Notes: generated by a model not told the origin, from the sequence alone. A stretch of 64,000 nt of DNA from Saxidomus purpurata (GCA_022818135.1 JAFMSR010000015.1:35438340-35502339), one strand, 5' to 3'. Positions 34,150 to 46,830 are shown, numbered from the stretch's first letter. Numbers and translations are program-made.

Positions 34150-34535
34150 GTTAAAGGAGGCAACTGGGGAGCCCTTTTCCAAGTAGCAGATTATATTCTC
34201 GAAACATATGTTATGTGCTCAATGATCGAACAATGATAAATAAATACAATATCAAAGAAGAACCTATGGCGAAAAATGCCTCGTTTTACCACAATTAATC
34301 AATATAGAGGCTTTCTGTAATAAATCGCATCCACCCATTAATTGTACAACAACTCTACATAGATAATTGAATGGTTTACGGTCCTGCAGTATATTTTAGA
34401 CCGCTGATTTTATCGATAATGACTCGGAATGCATAGCTGAAACTTTAAAGTTTATGCTATAGTACTTCCAAAGATTCTAGTATTTGTATGTTGGAGGTTA
34501 TCTAGTTTGACATCAGTTATAGGGTATGTATAATG
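34150..34535. mobile_element. TIR element family 1, copy with eroded ends
   Basis: Interior marks (ttctcgaaacata, aatcgcatccaccc, attgaatggtttacggt, tagtttgacatcagttatag) are intact. The terminal repeats are degraded. Confidence 0.75.
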
Positions 34536-34819
34536 CCCGAGCAAATTCATAATTTATTTCAAGTGAGACATCTTTTTAATCACTAAGCAGTAAAACAGGC
34601 ATAAAACTATACCTTCAAAAGGCAAAAGTACCAGTCAGGCGCAAACACCGTATGGCCAGCTTCCATCATATTAAACTGGATGGAATCATGCAATACATTC
34701 ATCACCCTCCACATACCATAACTGCGAAGTTCATATTCTTATAAAAACACCTGTTGAAACAGTATTAAATAAACAAAGAAGTTCTTTAAATTCTGTTTAT
34801 TGCCAGAAGCCTGCTTCTT

Positions 34820-35130
34820 TACAAATAAGTGGTCCAAGATGGCCCTACACCGCTCATCTGTGACCTACTTATGCCAGTATGTGACCAAACTTCAACCCTA
34901 AACTATACATCTTAAACACAAACATTTTGTTTGACCTTGACGAGACAAGCCTCTGACCAATTTACACGACGATTGTAAATGTCACCTGTATGGCATACCC
35001 AAAGTTTTTAACCTGATGACCTAGTTTTTGACACCAGATGACCCATATTCAAACTTGATCTAGATTTTCTCAGTGCAATAATACAGAAAGACAGACGATG
35101 GACACCAAGAAATCACAATAGCTTATCTTT
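34820..35130. repeat. tandem cassette fragment
   Basis: It begins gtccaagatggccctacacc (cassette start) and carries gacctagtttttgacacc/aacttgatctag units like those at 14040-14900. It closes with cacaatagcttatctttgag. Confidence 0.55.
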
Positions 35131-35661
35131 GAGCACTTCTTGCTCAGGTTGGCTGAAAATGCAGCTTCTTTTCATTCATCCACTGTTCAATGACTGTGCT
35201 TTGGTATGTGTTACGTGTACTTTTAAAATCAAATATACATGTATAACAATTTTGGCAATAAATCCATTATGTCTAATTGAAAACTCATTACTGTCAGCTA
35301 TAAGGAAAGAATCGGCATTTCTTTCTCTTATCTAAAGGTATTTGTAGAGGTAATCTGCTAGTAATGGAGAAATTCAAGAAAAACCGAAATGTTGATTTGT
35401 AACCTGTATACGTTATTTTAAGATATTCCCATTATTTTGGTCACCTCAACTTTCAAGGGAGTTAATTCATTCAGCAAAGGGCAGTAATTTTATTAACAAA
35501 ATGTTTCAAATATCACTTACAGAAGTTATTTTCAAAATAGTTTATAAAAGTTACACCCCTGACTGACTATTAGGTTTAAGGAAAAGGGAATGCTAACAGG
35601 TCCCACAACCCCACAGGTGACCCCAAAACACACACACAACCCTGTAGCTGAAAATTACCTC
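35131..35661. other. no gene supported
   Basis: AT-rich flank of the pseudogene at 35662-36747; a 68-codon plus frame has no support. Confidence 0.4.
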
Positions 35662-36747
35662 TCAGTTTAAATCCAGGTTCAAGCTGACAGAAAGTTTCTT
35701 CAGATCCTTTACACAGGGTCCTACAGTTATCCTTTTAATATGTTTACTGTACTGATTAGGTAGTAATTCTTTATTATCCTCTGTCATGCTACTACTATTT
35801 GAGATGCTCTTAATAAATGTTTGGCATTTCAACACAGGTCTGTTGCTGGTCTCATAATAATATTGGGAAACTGTCCCAACCATATACTTTTAAAAGTACT
35901 AAACCCTACTTTTTTTGCATTCAGAGCTAGATGTTGCCTCACAGTATATGTTATAAATGTCACATTTGTGTTTATCGCTAGGCAGCAACTTGGCCATTTG
36001 CCATCCTCCATGGAAGCGGCAATCCATATTGTGTGGCATTATTATAAATAAAGGTTACCACTGCCTTCATTTATCATGTATCATTTAAGGAAAATGCTTT
36101 AGAAGGGGCTTTTCCTTTGCTTCCATGCTGGCGGGGCTCAAACCCGCAACTATTCAAGGAGTTTGCAGTTGAATCAACTATTTGGCGGTTCAGCCCATGG
36201 GCAAATGCAAACAGTTCCCAGCAAATTTTAACACCGCTGAAAAAGTACTGCTGACGTACCTTTAACCTATCTTTTTTCTGCAGGTTTTATCACCTGAATT
36301 TTGGTGATGGAACAGTTAAACTTTTATCATCATAATTATCAAGTTCATCTTTTGTTCGTTCAAGACATGACAGTCTGTATTTAATCAGCTCATTCCAATT
36401 CACAATCTCCGAACATGCTTTACCATTGTGAACTGATTTACATCCACATGTTTTCGACTTAAAACTGTCCTCTTTTAGTGTCTCACTGACAACACCTGTT
36501 GGTTCGATGTAATTTTGAAATGGATTATTAACTGGTTCAACTAAATCAATATCATTTTCTAAATCAATATCATCATCATCATCACCACCGTCATTTTCTA
36601 ACTGGAGGTCAAGATCTACTGGTCTTTCATCAATATCGGGAAAAAGGGAAAAAGCTCAACCACTTGATATAATTCTAGCACAAAATCTTGATTTAAATGT
36701 TCTGTTTCTTCATAAGGAATAGTGCTGGCTGAGGATAACTGACTCAT
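35662..36747 (-). pseudogene. frameshifted copy of a repeated Cys-motif ORF family
   Basis: Exon 1 (36294-36747) starts MSQLSSASTIPYEETEHLNQ, shifts frame once near 36640-36660 (homopolymer-rich text), and continues with an acidic run and CGCKSVHNGKACSEIVNW, a C-x-C-x7-C type motif, ending at a CAG|GTGATA donor. After about 230 bp the text resumes near 36056 with FIYNNATQYGLPLPWRM, then in another frame LLPSDKHKCDIYNIYCEATS (about 35996-35937), then KVGFSTFKSIW and MRPATDLC, and after a further one-base shift CQTFIKSISNSSSMTEDNKE. At least three frameshifts make this a dead copy. The order of blocks is one I recall from multi-copy uncharacterised ORFs of molluscs and cnidarians; function unknown. 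Confidence 0.65.
36128..36196 (-). repeat. tRNA-like insertion in pseudogene intron
   Basis: Minus strand: an anticodon-arm-like TTCAACTGCAAACTCCTTGAA, then GCGGGTTTGAGCCCCGC, a paired T-arm-like block with a B-box variant. Cys-like by anticodon text. The D-arm is poorly preserved. A SINE head or tRNA relic; not functional. Confidence 0.45.
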
Positions 36748-37430
36748 GTTTTACATGTTGACCTTTATCTGTAAACAGATCATCAAGATGTCAACATTGC
36801 ACCTCTTTTATTACTTCCGCTAAATCCGATACACACGAGGGCATACCATTTCCTAATAAATCGCTATTTTAACTAAATTTGTATGAATATCATACGGCTC
36901 AATCATTGAAGAAAGAAACAGGTATGCCTAAATTTTATAACACTCCAAGCTGGAAATACACAGTGATGGTTCTTTACTATGGCTTGCGTTTACTCTGTAG
37001 TACTACTATAAGCTGAATTAATGTCATAATTCATCAACACATTCGTAAAATATTTGCCAAAAACACGTGAAACTTTGCAAGCGTTTTACGGCCAATGATC
37101 AAAATGTCATTTGGACGAATTTTCGCTTGGCAGGGCACATATGGTTCAGTTTCTTTTACATATAAGTACTTTCGTGTTTTTTTAATCTGTGGAGCTAGCA
37201 AAATCCAGACTATTCTTAAAGTTGTTACTAATTATAGTATTGTTTTCATTGTTGCTTACAGACATGAATACGCTGAGAAAATTTTGTCATTTTCAGCCTC
37301 TTGGCCTCAACAATGATTAATAAAATATCTGCGTTTCGTACTATGTCTACGTTCGTGTTGGTTACAGTGGTTACACGTTATGCACAGGTATTGATGCATC
37401 TTACACACATATAGGATTTCAGCACTCTCC

Positions 37431-37791
37431 TTAAAGAGGCACTCCCTACATCTAGCCGATTATATTCTCGAAACATATATAACGTGTTCAATAAACGTAA
37501 AATGATAAATCCATACAATACAAGAACCTATGACGAAAAATTTTACCACAATTAATCAACATAGAGGCTTTCTGTAATAAATCGCATCCACCCATTAATT
37601 GTACAACAACAACTTTACATTATTGAATGGTTAACGGTACTGCAGTATATTTTAAACCGCTGATTTATCAACAATGGATGGGAATGCATAGCTGAATCTT
37701 TAAGGCTAAGCTATAATACTTCCAAAGATTATATTATGTAAGTTTTGGAGGTTATCTAGTTTGACATCAGTTATAGGGTGTATCCCTTTAA
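37431..37791. mobile_element. TIR element family 1, near full length
   Basis: Ends ttaaagaggcactccctaca and agggtgtatccctttaaa. All interior marks are present in order. Confidence 0.85.
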
Positions 37792-39783
37792 ACGCAATGT
37801 TGCATGTGTGTTGATATTATTTGAAAAGCTACACTTATTTTGGAATCAAGATAAAGTCATAACGCTACTATGACTATCATAGACGGTTTTTTGGTCTAGC
37901 ACACTGCAAACATTTGATGCATTCGTAAATAAAATGCAAATGCCTCTCTAGTAAATAGAAAAAAATTAATGTTCGTGCGCAAAATTGAACTACAGCAAAA
38001 TACAGCAAAAATTCATTGTAAAAGTTGCTACAACTTCTAACGACAGGCCTACAAGTTAACGTATCTTAGAAAAGCTATTTAGTTAGTTAAACAGGATTGC
38101 TTTTGTATCCAATAAAGTAGTAGGAGTTACATATATTTGGAGGAAGTAAGCAAAATACACGTTAAATAGCATAAATCATGAACAAACACATTAGGTCATT
38201 AAAAGGTTTCATAAGCTCTTATCATAGGCAAAGCATAGTTAGCATAACATAAGAGAAAGGGTCGAAAGAAAGTTTTATCAGAAATTATTTGGAGTCACAT
38301 TTTCCTCCCCTCTATCTACAGCAGTATTTGAAACAACACTTTTTCTAGTTATCCACTTCTTTATAACGATGAAGAGGCATGTTGGGTTTGCCATAATATA
38401 GGTCGGGTAACGCGAATTTGGTATTATTGTTTTTTTTTTTTTTCAAAGTTCGGCTTTGATTTAAACATCAGAATATTATATATAATATAATATCACCCCT
38501 AGCTGCATGATATGGTTATCAGTTTGGTCAAAATTAACAAACTAGTAAAACAATCTGTACCTACAGATACAAATATATACCTGCTTGTATTTATTTACGC
38601 CTACGTAAAAACCTGTTGACCCATAGCAAAATAACCGTTCAATCAATCAAAATCGTCGAGCTGTACACTCTGTTTTCAGTTACTGCGGATTTGAAATATG
38701 GCACTGGCCACGTAAGAATCAAAATCATTGGTTTAACAGTTATTTTCATTGTGTCAAAAAGAATACTTGTGGGTATAAATATGTACATAATCTGCTTGTA
38801 TAGAATAAGTACATGCAGGTATTAAGTACACATGTAATTACTAGCAGTTATATATGTTCCTTTTGATCCAAATGGTACGCCATACTATAGCTGAAACAAA
38901 GGGTCTTGAAATAAAATGGTAATTTCCGGATACAATTCCATCAATATCCATGACACAGTGACCCTCTATCGTGATATATCACACAATTGCCCTGAATCAT
39001 TGAAGAAATGCCATGAAGGTGTTCATACCTTGAAGGAATATCGACATGTTGCAAATAAAAACTCTTAATTTATAAAACAAATTGTCGCGTTAATCAACGA
39101 CGCTCGGTAACTATCTCAGTGCTGTAGAATCAATGCCAGAAATGAAAAATATAGTGTTTTACGACACTGACCTTTTTTTGTTACAAATAATGATCGTATA
39201 CAGCTGTCGGTAAACAAAGAACACTTCAAATTAATTTATGGATTTGATTTTCTCGTACAGATAATAAAAGAATTTATTTGATGAGAAATAATGTCCTTAT
39301 TAATAGAATGAGGTGGAAAGGTTCCTGTATTTGATTAATGGTCACTGGACACGGGTATAGTTTGGTATAGTTTTATATCAAGCATCAATGTATATCTTTA
39401 AGAATGCTCGGCGTGTTGTATGTTTTGATAATGTAGAAGTCTAAAGCTACCAGCCATAGGAGGCAACAAGAAAAAAGATTCGGAGTAGGGGCATCACTAT
39501 TGATTACAAAACTTTTATAAGTAGAATATGAACTGAAATATAAGAAAAAATGAAAATGTTTTAACCGTGTAGTTTTTGAGATATTAGAGGAACTTTTACA
39601 AATGAGCACGGCCAATTTTCATAATGATTTCGAAGTATTACTGCTACAGGGGGCTTGATAAAATTAAGGAAAATTAAGATACAGTTCTCAAGAATCTTGT
39701 AAAAAGGCATAATATTTACATAATTTTCAATTTTATAGTTCTAAAAAAGAACTTTAATACTAATCGGAAATAGAAATTTTTTT
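37792..39783. other. no gene supported
   Basis: Two kilobases of AT-rich sequence. Short frames (38616-38825 plus, 39385-39615 minus) have no domain or splice support. A poly-T run lies at 38430-38443. Confidence 0.45.
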
Positions 39784-39860
39784 GGCTGCCGATTCGGGGA
39801 TCGAACTCAGGACCCTACATAGGCTCAAAGAAGACGCTCTAGCCACTTCGCCACAGTAGC
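39784..39860 (-). repeat. tRNA-like sequence
   Basis: The minus strand GTGGCGAAGTGGCTAGAGCG gives an A-box and D-arm, and GAGTTCGATCCCC gives a B-box. The outer stem is weak (GCTAC versus GGCAGCC). Probably a SINE head. Confidence 0.5.
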
Positions 39861-40594
39861 AAAATAGGTAAAACCATTGTAAAACAACGTACAAAAAGTA
39901 TTCCAAATGGTCATTAAACAGGAAAAGTTCTCATTTATGCACATCCAATACCTTAAAGAGGAATTATGCGCATTTTTTCGCATTAGTGAAAAGCCAGCTG
40001 AAATAGGTGTGTGAGTAAAAAAAGGTGTAGAGGATTTTCTCACCATGTTAGCTTTGACCCAATACACAAACCCTTCCTGCTACCAGTACTGAAATAATGA
40101 CTTTCGAAAAGAAAGTTATTACTATTCCTATTTTGACTGGGCCAGCTTTAATATAGCAATGCATTCGCAGGAGTTGCTTCCCTACCACTGGCGATACATC
40201 TCTACCAAGGCATACAACAAGCAACAATGCCTCACAAGGGAGATAAACAGCTAAGAAAGGAACTATCATAAATTTTATTAGTCCCAATTTTTTTAGTTCT
40301 AAAGCACGAACTTCAAATACTAATGTAATGCGGCAGTATCATTAATTTAACACATAGAGTTATATGCACAGCAACCCAAAATTGCTTATCATTATATAAC
40401 TTGTCCCCAACAAATACAATATGTGCAGAAAGAAACAAAGGGCATGTCACTTTAACCAGAAGTTGATCACTTTGCATGACCGGTGTTCCCTTGATAATAT
40501 TAACAACCAGAAGTATAAAAGTAACATATATGATAAGAAAAAGCAAAAATTAAGAGTCAAGATTGAGTTTGGTTCTGATGCACATCAAATAGTA

Positions 40595-40731
40595 AGCGGC
40601 CTGGTTAGGTCAGTCGGGAAGGCATTCGCCCTTAAAACCCGACAAGGAACAGCAACACAAGTGAGATCACTATTCGGTTCGGGTCAAGGACAGGGTGTTC
40701 ACTTTTTCTCACCATGTGACATTTGGGCACC
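40595..40731 (+). mobile_element. solo LTR-like copy of the TRIM element
   Basis: The plus strand holds ggcctggttaggtcagtcgg, a diverged tRNA-like body, and ends ctcaccatgtgaca followed by tttgggcacc, a variant of the TTTGGCGCCC that follows the LTR at 3557. The left end is unclear. A 120-codon frame over it (40421-40783) is not a gene. Confidence 0.6.
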
Positions 40732-41357
40732 AGTAGTTCTGACTGCAGAAAAAGAAATACCAATCGCAATCTCATATACTTGAAAAATTAGGTTCACCTG
40801 ACTTCATCTCATTTTAATGTAAGAAAGTGTATTGTTAACAGTTCTAGCGGGGGGGCTTTCCTTATCAAGAGAGACAGCTTCACTATTTATTTCAATATTA
40901 GCAAAACTGTTTCTCATGTTTATTAGCTTAATCAAAAGCAAAAACTATAATTGATGATACCAAGTTTTTGTTTAAAAAAGTGACATATGCAACAAGTCAC
41001 AAGTGTCGATGCCTGGCATCAAGCGAACATAAACAGATCTTTCTATAAAAAAAAGAAAATTGTATATTATCTCTGTTGTACTTTTTTCATTAAAAATGAT
41101 TCAGATGAATAGACATATGTTAAAATATTAATAATACTATAATATAGTAAGGTTAATAGGTGGTGGTTCTCCGACCCCTATCTAACCATTGACTGGGAAA
41201 ATAAATGGGGTTACCCGAAAGGGGCCTGAGAAAAAAGAAACTTCCTGTAAAAAAGATGCTCGGTGCGCTTTCGGAATATTATGAAAGACATGGATAGCTA
41301 GTTTTCATAGTAAAATTCCTGTCAAATTTTATTTTCATGTAGTAAGAGGGCGCCAAA

Positions 41358-41500
41358 TGGCACAGGGTGAGAAAAAAGAAAAACACTCGACCGGAACTCG
41401 AACCCAAAACCCTTCGCATCCAGGCAAATGCTCTCCGGACTGAAGTATGCGGCAGCTTACACATTATCTTTTCAGCTGTCATTAAGTCCGTATCTTGACA
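41358..41500 (-). mobile_element. solo LTR of the TRIM element
   Basis: 143 bp, aligned throughout with the 3293-3437 LTR: cacagggtgaga, cgaccggaactcgaac, cccttcgcat, attaagtccgtat..tgaca. On the minus strand it is followed by TTTGGCGCCC (41357-41348), the same primer-site start as in the complete element. The tRNA-like part is damaged. Confidence 0.75.
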
Positions 41501-43180
41501 TGTGCATCCGGAAAACAATGCTGCTCTAAAGATTTTTATGAAAAAATAAAGCACTCCGAACTGCCTGAAATCAACAAATTTTAGAACGAAATCTTCAAAC
41601 ACGAACAAAGGTTCCAGTATAAATTCATGTAAAGTATATCTGTATCATATGCTACAAAATTATACTATCGAAATTTCAATATTAAACGTTACTTTGGGTT
41701 TTGTGACGTGGAATATGGGGATATATGTATTACCCGCCTAGATTAATATCACCCTAGCCGTTAGGGTTTAGTTTCCTTCAGTATTGACATTCGTTTAAAG
41801 GTTTGACTGTACTCCTGAACGTGTCATCCCTGATAACCAAGACTTTCTTTCACAATATATGTGTCTAAAGAAGAAAAAACCGTAACACTGAAATGCCCTA
41901 GATACCTATTACATTGCATTCTTGAAAACCCTTAACATTCTGTCAGTGATCTACTTAGAATTGTTTAGAATAAACTTTCGAAGCATGCATCTATGTCTAA
42001 GTGTACGTGTGATTTTGATGTGCACCTGATTGCTGATTGAGATCCTTAGGTATATTTGCTCTGTTTAATTTAATTAAACTTGTTAATTCGAAACAGTTTA
42101 TCTTCAGTTTAATCTAATTTACGTAGATGTTTGTGCAATAGATTTGACTCGATTTGTTCGAACATCATAGCTGAAGTTTGTAACCATCACAAAATCAGAT
42201 GAACCATGAGATCCATAAACTTAGATCTAGATTTATATAAATCAAGATATCACGATATATTTTCATTTTTCTGCTTAGCAAAAGGCACGTAGAAGACTGA
42301 TCAACAACTATTTCACTTACATTTCAGAATCATATCGATGTACTTTGTAATTATGAAAATATGATAAATATCGGGCATTAATTTTAGAATTTTTACGAGC
42401 ATTTCAAGTGCGTATTACATGTAAACAAATCAAGTTTGTCGATTATTAATTATTCATTATATTGCTGTTATCTCCAAGAACATGATACATTTACATGACA
42501 CTTTTAGCTAGTTCTATCTGAATGAGATCATCTTGCACTGTTGATTGGTTGAGTAGGGATAGTGAAAGTAAACAAATATATAAAGTTACAATAATTATTA
42601 TAATCTATTTTCAGTTTGACTTTTGAAATTGGAAGGAAGATTTTACTCGGCATCATTTTCTAGATCGTCCGAAAGAAGTCAACTGCATTTCGTTCCTCTA
42701 GATTACAAAATTTGCAAAAACGTGGACTGTACTTGCTATAACATGTAGATAACACATGGGGTCAATTTTGATACGGGTCATTATTTAAACATTTTTAGTA
42801 GAGGTATACTAGGCTATATCCCTCTACCTTAAACGTGAATTTTCACATTTTACACAAATAAGTAATTTATTTCACGAGGGCTAACAAATGTGATTTGATT
42901 ATTACATGAAATGGAGAAATAATTCCCGGGTATATGAAAAATCGCTCTCTGTCAAATTATTCATGACATCAGTAACTGATTCAATATTTCAATAATAAAA
43001 TTGTTAATCAAGCCAAAAAAGTAAACCATGTGAATAAAGACATGCCATTTTTAGTTGAAGCTGTGCCTAGTAATAGGTCTTATGGTAGGAATATTCTAGT
43101 TAATCATAAAACTGGTATTCACTTTCTCATTTTTGTAACAAAATCTACGTACAAAAAAGGGAATAACTCTGTCCAGCTTC
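41501..43180. other. no gene supported
   Basis: AT-rich, no frame over 60 codons with support and no repeat recognised. Confidence 0.45.
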
Positions 43181-43341
43181 TTATCAACGATCGTATGCTT
43201 GTTTAGATCGTACGCTCGTCGAACGTGTGAACGCACGATTTTGAAGGTGTCTTATCAAAAATCACAGGCGATCGTAGACGTACGATTATCGTAAGATTTT
43301 ATGTAAATTCTGCGATTGCAAGAGAGCAGACGTAGAACAAA

Positions 43342-43849
43342 ATGGCCGCGTTGCTATTAGACAATCAAAGGCGCCGACGGAGAAAACGCAATTTAAAAAA
43401 AAGAATCAGGAATCATCGTGTCTGTTCTAGCAAATTTTGTTCATCGTTCGACCGTTCATCTTCCAATAGATTTTCACAGACCTTGTTCAGAAGGTGCTCT
43501 AAAAGTTATACATATGTGTATAAAATATTGTGCCACTTTGTACCAAAACATACATTGTACATCGTACTTCTGTCACATACCTATGAATGATTGTAGATTA
43601 TCAAATATCAAATAAGTATAGGTGTTTTATAGTTGCCTGCACAGAACTGCTTGTGTGCTACAATTTAAACCTGGAAAATGCAGTCAAGTTGTGGTTGCGT
43701 GCATGAGACTTCATAACATGTGTGTGAATAGAGGTATTCCAGAGCCACAGCTAGTAGTTGCAGATCAGTGCGACAATGCACCACACCTAAATGCAAATCC
43801 AGAAGATGTACATAGAAACATCCGAGACGCTATCATCAGGTTACTTTGA
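43342..43849 (+). pseudogene. PIF/Harbinger transposase, internally deleted copy
   Basis: The start MAALLLDNQRRRRRKRNLKK at 43342 is typical of HARBI1-like N-termini (short hydrophobic start, then an Arg run). At 43670-43849 the frame QVVVACMRLHNMCVNRGIPE gives the C-terminal block around the (V/R)LHN motif of the same family, ending in TGA. The catalytic core between them is missing, so N- and C-terminal parts now lie about 250 bp apart. Family assignment rests on these two blocks. Non-functional. Confidence 0.55.
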
Positions 43850-44869
43850 TTGATGTATTTCATGATGTGGCTGATTTTTTCAGCAGTTTTCCCTGGAGAA
43901 TTACAAAGAAATGTATTAATTTGTACCAGTTTAATGTCCTTACAAGTGTGAATTAAGAGTATATGTATATTAATTTTACAATCCATGTTTTTACCATTGT
44001 TAGCAATAATTATCACATATGAAGGAAGAAATGGGATTTGCACGTTAAAAAGGGGGAAAGGGGGGTTATCATTTATTTTTGAGACATACAAATTGTAAAT
44101 GATTATTACATATATGATCATTGTTAGCCTCTCATCATGTTAATAGTTAATGGACTTTCAAAATGGTTATGCAAACCTGTTTTTAGTCTAAATAGCAAAC
44201 AGTGCATATTATGATCAGGGTGTACAAACAGACAAGCAGTAATGTATTTATATACATGTACAATGATAGTACAACTTCATTGATTTATCAGCAGTGACCC
44301 CATTTATAATATCATAATGTATAATAATTGTTAATTCCCGCTCGCAGATATCCTAACGTGATTTGGTTATAGATGGAGCTCATGTACTGATTAGTGCCCC
44401 AACCAGGGACGAACCTAATTAATTTTGTAAAAAGAATGAGTTACCGTAATTGTATGACTGTTAGTTGAATGACGAACATAAAAATGTACAAATTCTTTTG
44501 CAGAATCTGTAAAAGGAATGTAAATAAATGCAGCAGTCATTACTTGCTTCTGCACACTCACGCTATAACATTTGTATTAATTACAAATTTAAATTTCTGA
44601 TATAATATTGATTGATTTATCTTTGTACAACCTGTCTCTTACTTCTATGATAAAAAGTACATAGTACATCAAAATGAATTTCTCTTCTTCTGTTTTCCCA
44701 AGCTTGGTCTCAATATGAGTGTGATGCTTATTTACAACAACGCCCAAGTGACGAATGCCCCCGAAAGAGGTGCCTCACAGTCTGTGCCTCCCATGTGCTC
44801 AATAAAGTGCTATGTAATTTTAAAACCTTCCATGCATGACAGAGTAATCATGCATACAGTTTCCATTAC
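43850..44869. other. no gene supported
   Basis: 3' flank of the deleted Harbinger copy; AT-rich with (agggggaaaggggg) near 44050. The 118-codon minus frame at 43765-44121 lies antisense to the transposase end and is a shadow. Confidence 0.45.
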
Positions 44870-45755
44870 TAAACACTAAGTGTGACCTTGACCTTTGAGG
44901 TAGGGACTTGGGTCTTGCACGCGACACATCCGCTGATGTGCTAGACATTTGGCACAGTTATTTTAAAATCCTTCAAAGCATAATAAAGTTATAGTCCGAA
45001 CACAAATGTATGCATATATACAGGATCCATACCTAAAACTCTAAGTGTGACCTTGACCTTGTGGTAGGGTGTGGGTCATGCACGCGACACGTCGTCGATG
45101 TGCTGACATTTGTGCCAAATTATTAAACCTTCAAGGCAGACAAAGTTACAGTCCGGACACGAAGGTGCATGTATATAGAGGATCCAACCTTCAAACTCTA
45201 AGTAGACCTTGACCTTTGAGCTGGGACGTGGGTCTTGCACGCGACACGTCGGCTTGATGTGCTGACATTTGTGCCAAGTTATTTTAAAATCCTTCAATGC
45301 ATGACAAAGTTACAGTCCGGACACGAATGTGTGCATATATGCTATATGGAGGAATCCATTACCTTCAAACTCTAAGATGACCTTGACCTTGAGCTAGGGA
45401 CGTGGGTCTTGCACGCGACACGTCGTCTTGATGTGCTAGACATGTGGCCTAGTTATTTTAAAACCTTCAAGCATGACAAAGTTACAGTCCGGACACGAAT
45501 GTGTGCATAATAGAGGATTCCAAACCTTCATACTCCAAGTGGACCTTCACCTTTGAGGTAGGGTGTGGGTCTTGCAAGCGACACGTCGTCTTGATGTGCT
45601 AGACATGTGTGCCAAGTTATTTTAAAATCCTTCAATGCATGACAAAGTTACAGTCCGGACACGAATTTGTAAGTGGGGACGCACGGACGGACGGACGGAC
45701 AGACGGTCAGACGGTGCGATTTTAATATGCCACCCTTCGGGGGCATAAAAAGCTT
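44870..45755. repeat. tandem cassette, about 145-bp unit
   Basis: Six units of gtgaccttgacctttgag, gggtcttgcacgcgacac, gatgtgctagacat, aagttacagtccggacacga. It ends in gacggacggacggacagacg and a hairpin-like tgccacccttcgggggcata. It separates the two Harbinger pieces. Confidence 0.85.
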
Positions 45756-45843
45756 TAAAAACTAACAAAACATAAACACTGTGTATAGTACGTACAAAGA
45801 CTTAAATTATTTCATAAAAAAAACCCTTGATATACAATTTTCC

Positions 45844-46075
45844 AGGTTGTTTTTGACAACAATGACAAAAATAATTGATGTAGTTGCAAGATGGCCAGGT
45901 TGCATCTTTGATAGCAGAATAGTGAATACTGAGGGAAAGGCGATTCTGACAACTAATGGTTTAAAGAATTTTGCCAGGAATGGACCAAGATCTCCTTGCA
46001 GATAGTGGTTTTCCATGCAAGATTATTGTATTGCATTTCATCAAGTAGTTTTCAAATTATGCTCCGGACAAGGAA
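45844..46075 (+). pseudogene. PIF/Harbinger transposase core exon, frameshifted
   Basis: A good acceptor (attttccag, ending 45843) leads to VVFDNND, then after a one-base shift KIIDVVARWPGCIFDSRI, and after a second one-base shift DLLADSGFPCKII. The DVVA.WPG..DSRI and DSG[FY]P blocks are hallmarks of the Harbinger DDE core; the Asp of DSGFP is the second catalytic Asp. It may be the core missing from the deleted copy at 43342, separated by the tandem cassette, but order does not match, so it is more likely another copy. Confidence 0.65.
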
Positions 46076-46639
46076 AATGCACTGGACCTACCGACCGACC
46101 TACCTACCAACTACCGGGTGACTCCTACAACCCCCCCCCCCCCCCCAAAAAAAAAAAACAACTTCGTTTCGAGGGTATAACTTTGGTTGCAACTTTTTAC
46201 AAAAAAGATGTTCAACAAAGTGACGAATGCTCCAAAACAGCATTTTACCTTTACCATGAAGTGAAGCAAGTTGCAACCTAAACACAAGCATTATCTTAAT
46301 GAGCCGAAGAGTCCTTCAAAGCATGACATAGTTATAATACTGACAAAATTATATGCATATATACAGGATTCCGTTACCTTTACACTTCTAAGGTGACCTT
46401 GCGATTCCAATATGCCCAAATTTGTCATTATACATTATATATTTAATTGAATACTGAAAGCAATAAAATAAAGTGATTTGTCATATACCCATGCAACATT
46501 GGAAAGTGTGGACTCCTGGACGATAAGATAACGCACCGTCTATAAAAATCCGCTACGAATTTTGTTTACAAAGTAGTCATTTATCAAAAAAAAATTTGTG
46601 ACGTCATTAAACGACAGCCTTTTTTGTTTTGAAAAACGC

Positions 46640-46830
46640 AACACTTTTTCGGTGAATGAGGGTCAATAATTTGAAATGTTAAGAGATCTTTCTTATACAT
46701 ATTGCTAAAGTTTAGTTAGATGCTATTTCTTGTGACGCCATAAAACGCACTATTTCTTTTCGCAATCAACCCCTCGATTCATGACTTTGTCCGATATAGT
46801 TATTGTCTATTTCCATATTAACCAGTACGG
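46640..46830. repeat. local duplicate of 47935-48080
   Basis: Shared order of gatgctatttcttgtgacgc/gatgctcttttttgatgacg, gcaatc..gattcatgactt and a closing aacc. No coding content. Confidence 0.55.

Noticed and set aside
36560..36595. atcatcatc microsatellite as a separate feature
   Set aside because: It encodes the acidic Asp run of the Cys-motif pseudogene in the expected frame, so it is part of that ORF.
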